Assembly: GCA_018238825.1 (NCBI GenBank)
Contig: JABCSP010000025.1
Location: 1 to 15,192 of the forward strand
Direction of reading: 5' to 3'
Source: Candidatus Thorarchaeota archaeon
Lineage (GTDB): Archaea; Asgardarchaeota; Thorarchaeia; Thorarchaeales; Thorarchaeaceae
DNA: 15,192 nt
The notes below the pieces were generated by a model. It did not search any database and was not told where the DNA came from. It saw only the letters and a program-made list of their open reading frames with translations. Shown in pieces: positions 4,615-12,482 of this stretch; position 1 is the stretch's first letter; each line of letters opens with the position of its first letter. The translations under genes were made by a program, and so were the position numbers.

Positions 4615-4638
4615 AGGGTATTCATAAAAAAATGCCCT
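4615..4638 (+). terminator. hairpin after the DUF167 gene
   Basis: AGGGTATT (4615-4622) and AATGCCCT (4631-4638) pair over eight positions, with one G-U wobble in RNA, around an A-rich 8-base loop. It lies 12 bases after the stop codon and before the next promoter, the right place for a terminator or an mRNA 3' end. Confidence 0.45.
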
Positions 4639-4644
4639 GCAATC

Positions 4645-4678
4645 AATATATAGTCCAAGATAAAATGAATTTTGGAGG
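4645..4678 (+). promoter_or_regulatory. promoter and Shine-Dalgarno of the OPT transporter gene
   Basis: AATATATAG at 4645-4653 is a good box A. A start about 25 bases on falls at the GGAGG (4674-4678), which is 11 bases before ATG 4690. The in-frame TTG at 4672 overlaps this GGAGG and is therefore not the start. Confidence 0.55.
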
Positions 4679-4689
4679 AACCATATTCA

Positions 4690-7311
4690 ATGAAAATAGA
4701 GCAGACAAGAGCACTCCGGATACTCATTTTTACAGTAGGATTCGTCTGGGTTATGTTTGCTATGTTTGCTGGAAGATTTGCACAACTAGATGTTCTTATT
4801 GCTCTTATAGTCGAAACCGTTCTCCTCTATCTCTCAGTCTTTGAACGTAAACTGACCGAGAGAAATCTTACGATTTTCTTGCTCTTGACTCTCATCTATC
4901 TTCCCTTCTCATTTTTGGGTGGATTTTTCTCTGAGATGGTCTTGATGGTAGTTTCAGGAGTTATCATCTACGTTGTACTTACCGAACGTATCTGGTTCCG
5001 GAAACTTAGATCAAAAGTGGATTCTACTAAAGTACTACTTGCAGGAATTTACTCAGCCGGAATCTTCTATATCATCCTTGTAATGGCTCTTGGAGATTGG
5101 ATATATCCGGGTGTAATTCTTGCCCTTGTTATTGAGGTCTTCCTACTCTACTGTGCGCTCTTTAGACCTCCGCCAAATAAAATGGAACTTGGTATTATCG
5201 GTGTACTGGCAATAGTGACACTAGTTGTAGGTAGTTTCCCCATCTTTCACCATGTTGTGATAATGGCTGTTGCAGGATTATTGCTCTATGGTGTAGTTCT
5301 TGCAGAGCCAAAGTTTCCCCTCACAAAACGAGCGTTAAGCACTGGAATTGTTGTAGGCATCATCATGACTTTTCTGGGAATATGGTTAGCTCTGAAATTA
5401 GGTGTTGTATTTTTAGTAGGAGCAGAGATGTTGGGAGCGATATTTCTTACACTGAGAGGGAAATATACACCAGAGGAGAATACTATCGTTGTAACTATTG
5501 CAAATTCTTCAGCTATGGTTACAATTGGAGTTTTAATCACATTTCCTGCAATTGCAATATTCGATCCTGCAAATCCACTTTTTGATATCAATCATGTCTA
5601 TAGTAATCTATTCAATCCTTTGAACACTATTATTTTCATGATTCTTGTAACAGGTATTAGCGCCCTCTTTGGAATTATATTATTAGCACCATTTAGAGAC
5701 CGATTTGAAAATGAAGCATGGCCACAAGTCCAACCTCAGGCATATACAATAAATTCGATTGGGGGAGATATTGAGGCAAAGAAAGCGGTCGGTATTGGTC
5801 TTGGTATATCAGGCGCTTGGGTGGGAACTACTAAAATTGCAGAAGGACTTTCAGGAGCCGATCTAAGCTCATTTCCGAATGCATTATCCCCTGTAATCCC
5901 TGCAGCATCAGCAGTTCCAAACTGGATTGGGCTAAGTAATTCTCCAATGATGGCCGGAATTGGATTCTTTGTAGGCTGGAAGAGGTCACTTGTTATTGCT
6001 ATGGGTAGTCTGGCCTCATTCTTAATCTGGTTCCTTTTAGAAGGAGCTAGTCCAGCTGTGGACTTTGCAACCCATATCAAAAGGGCTGAGATTCTCTATA
6101 TTGCATTAGGAGTCTTTGTGACTGTTATAGCAGGAGATTTCCTGAGTGGTCGAAAAGATAAGGGCAATGATGAGATGACACCAGAAGAATTTGAGAAGGA
6201 AACATCAGATGATATTCATGAGATAGATGGAGCAGTCATTATTGAAACTCCAATCAAGAGTAAAGAATTACTAAGTAAGCTACGGGTAAAGCAGGAGCTA
6301 TTCTCAATAGAGATGTTCAAAGAAGAGATTGAGAGATTCAAAGAAGAGTTTCGTAAAATTATTACTGACCCACGAGGGTACTTGAAGTCTAGAAAAGGAC
6401 ATGTTCCACCTTGGATGGCATTTGTTTCCCTAGGGTTGTTTATGATTGTTGGAATAATTGTTTTCTCATTCATGGTACCATTTCCAGGGATTCAGATTCC
6501 GTGGCTATTGATTGTGATTGGCACACCTATTGCGATGGTTTCAGTATATTTCACTGCGAGAGCAATTAGTGAAACTGGAATGCTTGCAGGTTACATCACA
6601 GATATAGTAGCAATACCTGCAATATTACTGTTCCATGTAGGATTTTCAGTCATTACCACGTTTATGTCAATGCTTGGGGCACTTCAGGATGCTGCAATTG
6701 CACTCCTAGTACACCTCAAACTAGGGCGTCTGACAAATGTTCGTGGTACGGATATTTTGAAGGCAGTATGCGTAGGCGCTTTACTTGGCACTACAGCTGG
6801 TTCTTTCATAACATTCACCCTGTTTGAAACTTACTCAGGTTTTGGTGGTGCAGACCTTCCAAGTCCTGCAGCACAGTTATTCGGATTTCTTGTAGTGAGC
6901 CTCCAAGGAATTGGAGAATTTCAGCTCCCAGGAATGAGTCAATTTGGTGATGTTAATCCAGTACTAATAATGGCCTATCTTCTTTCTTTCGCCATTGGTG
7001 GATTTCTTCTAGGAAACGAGTTGAATAAGCGTGGACTAAGCCCCATGAGTCTAGTTGTTGGAGTTCTAATTCCTCCAGCAACAGCAGTAGCAATTCTAAT
7101 TGGTGGCTACATTAATTATAGAGTTAAGAAACAACAGGATCCTGAAGAGCCCCTTTCAGATGAAAGTGCTATACAACAACAAGTAGAGTTACAGGATGCT
7201 AACTATAATAGAATAAGTAGGATACTCAGCGGAATCGTTGCAGGAGAAGCAGTTGTTATTGTTGTATGGGTTTTAGGAATTGCACTCTCTGCAATTTTAC
7301 TTGGATTCTAA
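4690..7311 (+). CDS. OPT-family transporter with N-terminal membrane extension
   Basis: An 873-residue polytopic membrane protein. The OPT (oligopeptide/metal-chelate transporter) core begins near residue 211: LTKRALSTGIVVGI, then a conserved YTPEENTIVVTIANSSA (259-275; family 'ENNIVQTIA'), the RDRFENEAWPQVQPQA element (family 'E.WPYPSG'), LSNSPMMAGIGFFVGW (family 'lSpa.iGvGylvG'), and a C-terminal half with ARAISETGMLAGY and LGALQDAAIALLVHLKLGR. OPT proteins import peptides, siderophores or metal-nicotianamine-like chelates, probably by proton coupling; the substrate here is unknown. A charged cytoplasmic loop of about 90 residues (roughly 490-580) splits the core. Residues 1-210 are extra to the family and read as four units of two helices each. 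The gene has its own promoter and ends 7 bases from the convergent operon. Confidence 0.85.
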   Translation: MKIEQTRALRILIFTVGFVWVMFAMFAGRFAQLDVLIALIVETVLLYLSVFERKLTERNLTIFLLLTLIYLPFSFLGGFFSEMVLMVVSGVIIYVVLTERIWFRKLRSKVDSTKVLLAGIYSAGIFYIILVMALGDWIYPGVILALVIEVFLLYCALFRPPPNKMELGIIGVLAIVTLVVGSFPIFHHVVIMAVAGLLLYGVVLAEPKFPLTKRALSTGIVVGIIMTFLGIWLALKLGVVFLVGAEMLGAIFLTLRGKYTPEENTIVVTIANSSAMVTIGVLITFPAIAIFDPANPLFDINHVYSNLFNPLNTIIFMILVTGISALFGIILLAPFRDRFENEAWPQVQPQAYTINSIGGDIEAKKAVGIGLGISGAWVGTTKIAEGLSGADLSSFPNALSPVIPAASAVPNWIGLSNSPMMAGIGFFVGWKRSLVIAMGSLASFLIWFLLEGASPAVDFATHIKRAEILYIALGVFVTVIAGDFLSGRKDKGNDEMTPEEFEKETSDDIHEIDGAVIIETPIKSKELLSKLRVKQELFSIEMFKEEIERFKEEFRKIITDPRGYLKSRKGHVPPWMAFVSLGLFMIVGIIVFSFMVPFPGIQIPWLLIVIGTPIAMVSVYFTARAISETGMLAGYITDIVAIPAILLFHVGFSVITTFMSMLGALQDAAIALLVHLKLGRLTNVRGTDILKAVCVGALLGTTAGSFITFTLFETYSGFGGADLPSPAAQLFGFLVVSLQGIGEFQLPGMSQFGDVNPVLIMAYLLSFAIGGFLLGNELNKRGLSPMSLVVGVLIPPATAVAILIGGYINYRVKKQQDPEEPLSDESAIQQQVELQDANYNRISRILSGIVAGEAVVIVVWVLGIALSAILLGF

Positions 7312-7318
7312 GATTCTT

Positions 7319-8704
7319 CTATTTGCGGTAAGTGTCTTCCAACGCCTTGTCCCATTCGTCAACCTCGGTTTCACTGCGTCGTTTTCTTCTAGCCTTTTTT
7401 CGTTCTTTACGGGCTTTTGCAGCTTCTTTTCGGCGGCGAGCAAGGTCTTTCTTTCGCTTCTTTTCAAGATCCTTATCTTCTTTGGTTAAAGTTTCTTTCA
7501 CAACTTCTGTTCGTTTCGAGGACCAACTAATCACCATAGCAATAAATGGAAAGAGCAGAACAATCGGAAGAAAGAGGAGTAACATCATTTCTGGTTGTAG
7601 AATCTCCATACTATTCCATATTCCAATAGGTAGATCCAAGATTGTGGTTATTACTGCGGGACTCATTAGAATAAATGCAATAGCAACTACACTCAGGAAT
7701 CTAATCACAAAACCTGTGATTGTAGAGCCGATAACATATAGTGATGATGGTGCTGCAGCCTTTGCAGTCAGTTCGTCCCTTGCTTTCGAGTCTGTTTGAA
7801 GAAGGTTATCAACATATATCTGAAGACGGCGAACATCTGAAACAGCATCAAGGTTCTCTAGCGCATCTTGTGTACCTACTACTTTTCGTTCAATTGCCTC
7901 TCGCAGAAATGAAAAAGCAGTTACACTTGTTGTACGACTCATACTCGTACTGCTTACTCTTTCACCCCTCTCGATAGCATCTTGTTTTCTTGTCGCTTGT
8001 CTGAGTGCGAGAAGCTGTTTTTTGAGGGTTTCTTCTCTGTCTTCAACGGGCTTGCCCACTGAATAACTGTAAATCATCTGATAGCTTACTTCTAGGTATG
8101 CGAATGAAACGATTGCCAGAATTTGTGCCCATTCACCTAAGAAAATGAGAAAGTCCGCGGGGAACGGGTCAAGATTTGGAACAGTTAGTAGTTTGAAAGC
8201 AGCAATTATGATTATTGCCTGGATTGAAAGAAAAGCACCTCCAACAGACTTGTGATTCATCTTTACAAGGGATTGTAGAAAAAGTGCAATACCAATCCCT
8301 GCGCAGAGGAAATACAGGAACAGAAATGTATTGTCCCATAATGCAGTAAGTACCGATGACATATTAGCTCCGAAAGAGGTCCAAACTTGTTGAAGATTAA
8401 CCAATGGACCTGCTACACCGTAAGGCTGCATGTACCAGGTTCTTAGAACAAGAGTATTGTAGAGCCCCACAACAAGGTCATTCGGGAGTTCTCCTCCTGC
8501 AAAAGCACTAGCAAGACCGCTAATCATTGTACTTGATAGGAAGAAAATAACTAGGGACATCAAGCGAAATACAGTGACAACAAAGTCGTATGGGGCATTC
8601 CAATGCCAGATATCATTGGAATCTAATAACAAGTAGACAAGAGATGCCATGGCCGAGAAAGTCGCAATAGATGCAATGCGTAGAATCCAGGTAACGACCT
8701 TCAA
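7319..8704 (-). CDS. seven-helix membrane protein with a Lys/Arg-rich tail (last gene of MoxR operon)
   Basis: 461 residues, starting at TTG 8704, which overlaps the DUF58 stop (TTGA), with a G-rich ribosome-binding site shortly upstream. Hydrophobic segments are visible at about residues 4-27, 41-69, 125-147, 155-174, 185-205, 322-347 and 372-394. Between helices 5 and 6 lies a charged region (217-320) of helical, soluble character. After the last helix comes a tail (397-461) dominated by Lys, Arg and Glu, with runs such as KKRKKDLARRRKEAAKARKE, ending in an acidic stretch. I do not recognise a family. Its place as last gene of a MoxR-DUF58 operon suggests it is the membrane anchor or substrate-contact subunit of that complex. 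The tail would face the cytoplasm by the positive-inside rule and could bind ATPase, RNA or lipid head groups; this is inference. Confidence 0.7.
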   Translation of the reverse strand: MKVVTWILRIASIATFSAMASLVYLLLDSNDIWHWNAPYDFVVTVFRLMSLVIFFLSSTMISGLASAFAGGELPNDLVVGLYNTLVLRTWYMQPYGVAGPLVNLQQVWTSFGANMSSVLTALWDNTFLFLYFLCAGIGIALFLQSLVKMNHKSVGGAFLSIQAIIIIAAFKLLTVPNLDPFPADFLIFLGEWAQILAIVSFAYLEVSYQMIYSYSVGKPVEDREETLKKQLLALRQATRKQDAIERGERVSSTSMSRTTSVTAFSFLREAIERKVVGTQDALENLDAVSDVRRLQIYVDNLLQTDSKARDELTAKAAAPSSLYVIGSTITGFVIRFLSVVAIAFILMSPAVITTILDLPIGIWNSMEILQPEMMLLLFLPIVLLFPFIAMVISWSSKRTEVVKETLTKEDKDLEKKRKKDLARRRKEAAKARKERKKARRKRRSETEVDEWDKALEDTYRK

Positions 8705-10023
8705 AACATTGCAACCCCCTTCTGTTTTGCTTGATTGTAAGTCTTGATTATTGCTGGAAGGAAGTCTTCAGGACCTACATTGATAACTTCAATTCCAAAT
8801 TTTGCAAGGGCTTTAGCTATCTTATTTCTACGCTCCCAGAGTTCCTCAGATACTGCTTCAGAGAGCACCTTCTCAACAGGTCCAAACTGACCAACAGGTG
8901 CTTCGAACCAAGGACCAAATGGGCTGATGACCATTGCTTTGTGCCCATTAGCTACCAAGGTTTTCATAGCATTGAGAAGAGGTGCTGGACTCTCTTCAAG
9001 ATCAGTCATCCAGATGAACAGAGAACGCTTCTTTGTATTATTTACAACATATTGAATTGCAGTTTCGTAATCACTCCAGCCCTTTGGTTCGGCTTCAGCT
9101 AAAACTTCCAGTACGTTATACATATGATTAGGTCGTGTACCTGGAGGAGCAAATCCATGAACAATATCACTGAACACGCATGTACCAACCAAATCCTTCC
9201 TTTCAAGTCCCATATGAGTCAATAGAACAGCTGCGCGGATTGCATACTCTAATTTGGTATTCTCAGGATATCCATTTCCCATACTTCCGCTAGCATCTAC
9301 CATACAGATGACTTGGATGTTTTTCTCCATCTCATACTGGCGGATGACCATATCACCTGTTTTTGCACTTGTCTTCCAATCGATTAGTCTGAATTCGTCA
9401 CCAGGAACATATTCTCGAAATCCTGCAAAATCAGCGCCCATTCCCACTGTTTTTGTTCTATGTGCTCCAAACATGAGTCCCAGTTGACGTTGTTTACCAA
9501 GTGCTTCCATACGGCGAACATCTTTCCATGTTGGATAGACTAGGACCTCGGTCTGTTCCTTAAGCGTTCTCTTGTAATAATGAAAACCTAATCGATCTCT
9601 CATGATGACCTCAGTAGGACCGATATGGTATCGACCTCGCATTCTTGCCTGTAGAATGTACGAGAAAGTTATGCTACTTCCTGGTTCAATTCTTGAAGCG
9701 ATAAAGTTCTCACCAATAGCAAGAATCCAGGTTTCAGGGTATTGATCATGAACTTCTATAAAATCAAAATGTCTGCGGGAAACATTCCTGATTGTGACCC
9801 GAACTCGGAGAAAGTCCCCTGAAAAAACCTTCACTTTATCGATTTGACGATCTACTTCAATTCCTGCAAGATTTGCTGTGAGTGCAAAGAGCGGCAGTGT
9901 AACAACTAATCCAATCACAAGATAGACACCTAGGAGTACGAGGTAGAAATTAACGAAAGAGAATCCACTGGTTAACAGTAGAACCCCTGCGAATGTTACT
10001 ACAAAGCCTCTCTGGGTAATCAC
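8701..10023 (-). CDS. DUF58 protein with VWA-like MIDAS domain
   Basis: 440 residues, GTG start at 10023 with GGAG (10037-10034) 10 bases upstream. Two membrane helices lie at residues 8-24 and 27-50. A beta-rich region follows (55-165), then the DUF58 signature REYVPGDEFRLIDWKTSAKT (203-222), and a von Willebrand A-like domain whose metal-binding MIDAS motif DASGSM is intact at 243-248. DUF58 proteins are membrane-anchored partners of MoxR ATPases; the MIDAS motif binds a divalent metal and a client acidic residue. The gene lies 18 bases after moxR and overlaps the next gene by 4 bases, so the three are almost certainly translated from one mRNA. The family assignment is firm. The client is unknown. 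Confidence 0.92.
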   Translation of the reverse strand: MITQRGFVVTFAGVLLLTSGFSFVNFYLVLLGVYLVIGLVVTLPLFALTANLAGIEVDRQIDKVKVFSGDFLRVRVTIRNVSRRHFDFIEVHDQYPETWILAIGENFIASRIEPGSSITFSYILQARMRGRYHIGPTEVIMRDRLGFHYYKRTLKEQTEVLVYPTWKDVRRMEALGKQRQLGLMFGAHRTKTVGMGADFAGFREYVPGDEFRLIDWKTSAKTGDMVIRQYEMEKNIQVICMVDASGSMGNGYPENTKLEYAIRAAVLLTHMGLERKDLVGTCVFSDIVHGFAPPGTRPNHMYNVLEVLAEAEPKGWSDYETAIQYVVNNTKKRSLFIWMTDLEESPAPLLNAMKTLVANGHKAMVISPFGPWFEAPVGQFGPVEKVLSEAVSEELWERRNKIAKALAKFGIEVINVGPEDFLPAIIKTYNQAKQKGVAMF

Positions 10024-10041
10024 AGCTAATCTTCTCCAGTT

Positions 10042-11031
10042 TTACCTAGGACAGTCAACTTCACCCAATATCTTTGAAACCACACGCTCTACTGTAAGAC
10101 CTTCAAGTTCAGCTTCAGGCTTTAGCATGAGACGATGGTTAAGTGTTGCAATTGTAAGTTTCCTTACGTCTTCAGGAACAACATAATCACGACCAGCCAT
10201 AGCAGCTCTTGTCTTAGACGCATTCATCAACACTAACGAAGCTCTCGGTGACCCGCCTAAAAGGATCTGAGGGTCATTCCTGGTTCTGATGACTATATCA
10301 CGAATATAGTTGATAATATCCTCTTCTATGAAGACTGTCTGACAAGTATTTTGCATACGAACCATAGTTGCAGGATCTGAAAGGATTCTAAGGTCAGTTG
10401 CCTCTCCGAGGTGCTTTCGTCTAACAATTTCGGCTTCCTCATCCTCAGTGGGATAGTCTAGGATTAACCTAAACATGAACCTATCAAGCTGTGCTTCCGG
10501 TAGTGGATACGTCCCCTCTTGTTCCACAGGGTTCTGTGTTGCAATGATTAGGAAGGGCTTTGGTAACTTTCTGGTCACACCTTCAAGTGATACCTGGCGT
10601 TCTTCCATAACCTCTAGCAGAGCGCTCTGTGATTTTGGAGGACATCTGTTAATCTCGTCAGCTAAGACCAAGTTAGAGAATACAGGTCCTTTTCGGAACC
10701 AAAATTCTCCAGTTCGTTGATTGAACACATTACTACCCAAAAGGTCAGAGGGTAGTGTATCTACAGTCAATTGTATTCTCTTAAAGGCACATCCAAGAAT
10801 TGAAGCATAAGTCCTAGCCATGTAGGTCTTTGCCAAACCTGGAACTCCTTCAAGTATCACGTGACCGTTTGCGAGCATTGCTACAAGTACATTCGAGAGA
10901 ATATCCTTTTTACCGACAATGATTCGGTTACACTCACGAATAATCTCTGTTGTGAGCTCGCGAACCTCATCAATACTCATTGTCGCTGTTGAATCGATGG
11001 TCGCTGTATCGTTTGTTTCATCTGTTGCCAT
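10042..11031 (-). CDS. MoxR-family AAA+ ATPase
   Basis: 329 residues, starting at ATG 11031 behind an AGAGGTAG site. All AAA+ elements of the MoxR group are present: Walker A GVPGLAKT (62-69, with Pro-Gly and the catalytic Lys), Walker B LVLADEIN (121-128), PPKSQSALLEVMEERQV, the sensor-1 region ATQNPVEQEGTYPLPEAQLDRF (164-185), and sensor-2 GGSPRASL near residue 259. MoxR ATPases are hexameric chaperone-like motors that use ATP to load cofactors or remodel VWA-containing partners. The adjacent DUF58/VWA gene is the expected partner. The first 18 residues are Thr/Asp-rich and variable, so ATG at Met18 is possible, but the ribosome-binding site favours the upstream one. It lies 16 bases after the DUF4350-like gene. 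Confidence 0.96.
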   Translation of the reverse strand: MATDETNDTATIDSTATMSIDEVRELTTEIIRECNRIIVGKKDILSNVLVAMLANGHVILEGVPGLAKTYMARTYASILGCAFKRIQLTVDTLPSDLLGSNVFNQRTGEFWFRKGPVFSNLVLADEINRCPPKSQSALLEVMEERQVSLEGVTRKLPKPFLIIATQNPVEQEGTYPLPEAQLDRFMFRLILDYPTEDEEAEIVRRKHLGEATDLRILSDPATMVRMQNTCQTVFIEEDIINYIRDIVIRTRNDPQILLGGSPRASLVLMNASKTRAAMAGRDYVVPEDVRKLTIATLNHRLMLKPEAELEGLTVERVVSKILGEVDCPR

Positions 11032-11047
11032 TTCTTCTACCTCTGAT

Positions 11048-12463
11048 TCATCTTATGTCTATCAATAATGATTGGATATTACGCATGAAGAAGAAGAGCT
11101 CCATCATCTCGCTCTCCTTGATTTTCATATTGGAATCTGCGGAGATTTCCTCAATTCGATCGATTAAAGCAAAGAACTCAGCTTTCTTTAGTTTGGAATC
11201 TTTGTACCGCATCATTTCCCATAATTTCTTGGAATCATACACTGACCAATTTTGTTGTTTCCTGAGTCCTCGTTTCATCTTTCTATACAACATCTTGACG
11301 ACTCGAGCATAGTTCCCCTCGGTTCGATAGTACGCCATACGTTCACCAAAATACGTCTGGCCCCGTCTTAGGAATACATCTGAAACACTCTTCACTTCAG
11401 GCTTCTTTATTTCAGGCAGATATTTCTTGATACCAAGAGCTGTAACAAGGGGATATAATGCAGAAATATATGGCAAGGATGAGAGCCATAGGACTCTTGA
11501 TAGATACATGCCAAAGAAGAACTCACCTGAATTCCAGGGAACTGCTAATAGTTCCTCACAGAACACTATAGGTTGTGTAGTATCAGATTTTGATAACCAT
11601 TCTATTACATTAGATGCAAATTGGCGATTTCCTGAGAATCGTCCGTACATATCATTAGTGAATATACTCGGGTCACTTGTTGCAACGATGCGTCCACCAT
11701 TTGGATTCGCTTCTGTTGAGAAATCTATTGCTCCAACAACAGGAAGGCTACCTACCCATGTTTCGTTGACAGGATCAGGTGTTGGGTCTGTGATATTTGT
11801 TTCACACCAAGATCTGGGTGTACTCCACGCAATACCAGCCTGTCCAAGTAAACAATAAGGACTAATTGCTGATGCCCAATTGAGATGAAGCTCGTCTACT
11901 CCCTGTGTAAGAAAGCCTTGATCTGTCCTGACTCCATATGGATTGGTGAAGTCTCGAATTATGGGAAGACGAGGTTCCTTGGCAGGATCATAAGAATCAA
12001 GATCGAGCAGGACACCACCAGTGAATGAGAGCAATCCCTTTGTCTGATTTCCAATTGTAGAGCCGGCTAAGAATTGGCCCATGAGATAATTCAGTATTGC
12101 AAGTGAATTATTTGCAGTACCAAAATCATCAGCTATGAGCACGCCTCCTCCTGCGATTAAATGCGTATAGACTACTAACGTGACATCAAGACTGAAATCC
12201 CGAACTGGACCTACAATGCAAAGCACTGCAGACCCATTTTCTCGAGAGAGAACACTCATGGATGCTTGAATGCTTCGTACATCACGTGATGTATCTTCGA
12301 TAGAAACTCTGAATTGACTGAGACCATTCCAATTCTCATTATAAATGGAGAAATCTTGTGCATACACAGGTTCTGCACCTATGAGTGTATACCCAGCAAG
12401 CATACTCACTGGTACCCATGCTAGTAGAAAAAGGATAACTTGCAAGATTTCTTTCCAGCCCAT
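11048..12463 (-). CDS. DUF4350-like (GATase-fold) membrane protein
   Basis: 471 residues, starting at ATG 12463 behind a CGGAGCG site. A membrane helix or signal anchor at 9-31 is followed by a large outside domain. YTHLIAGGGVLIADDFGTAN (99-118) and GGRIVATSDPSIFTNDM (246-262), then NRQFASNVIEWL (269-280), match the DUF4350 pattern, a glutamine-amidotransferase-like fold. The catalytic Cys of true amidotransferases is not evident. A second hydrophobic region (about 295-325) returns the chain to the cytoplasm, and a basic tail of about 140 residues contains a helical stretch (RTEGNYARVVKMLYRKMKRG). DUF4350 proteins are usual companions of MoxR, DUF58 and DUF4129 genes and are thought to bind a ligand or nucleotide. 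Spacing to its neighbours is 19 and 16 bases. The role is inferred from the operon. Confidence 0.75.
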   Translation of the reverse strand: MGWKEILQVILFLLAWVPVSMLAGYTLIGAEPVYAQDFSIYNENWNGLSQFRVSIEDTSRDVRSIQASMSVLSRENGSAVLCIVGPVRDFSLDVTLVVYTHLIAGGGVLIADDFGTANNSLAILNYLMGQFLAGSTIGNQTKGLLSFTGGVLLDLDSYDPAKEPRLPIIRDFTNPYGVRTDQGFLTQGVDELHLNWASAISPYCLLGQAGIAWSTPRSWCETNITDPTPDPVNETWVGSLPVVGAIDFSTEANPNGGRIVATSDPSIFTNDMYGRFSGNRQFASNVIEWLSKSDTTQPIVFCEELLAVPWNSGEFFFGMYLSRVLWLSSLPYISALYPLVTALGIKKYLPEIKKPEVKSVSDVFLRRGQTYFGERMAYYRTEGNYARVVKMLYRKMKRGLRKQQNWSVYDSKKLWEMMRYKDSKLKKAEFFALIDRIEEISADSNMKIKESEMMELFFFMRNIQSLLIDIR

Positions 12464-12482
12464 CTATATCGCTCCGTGTTTC

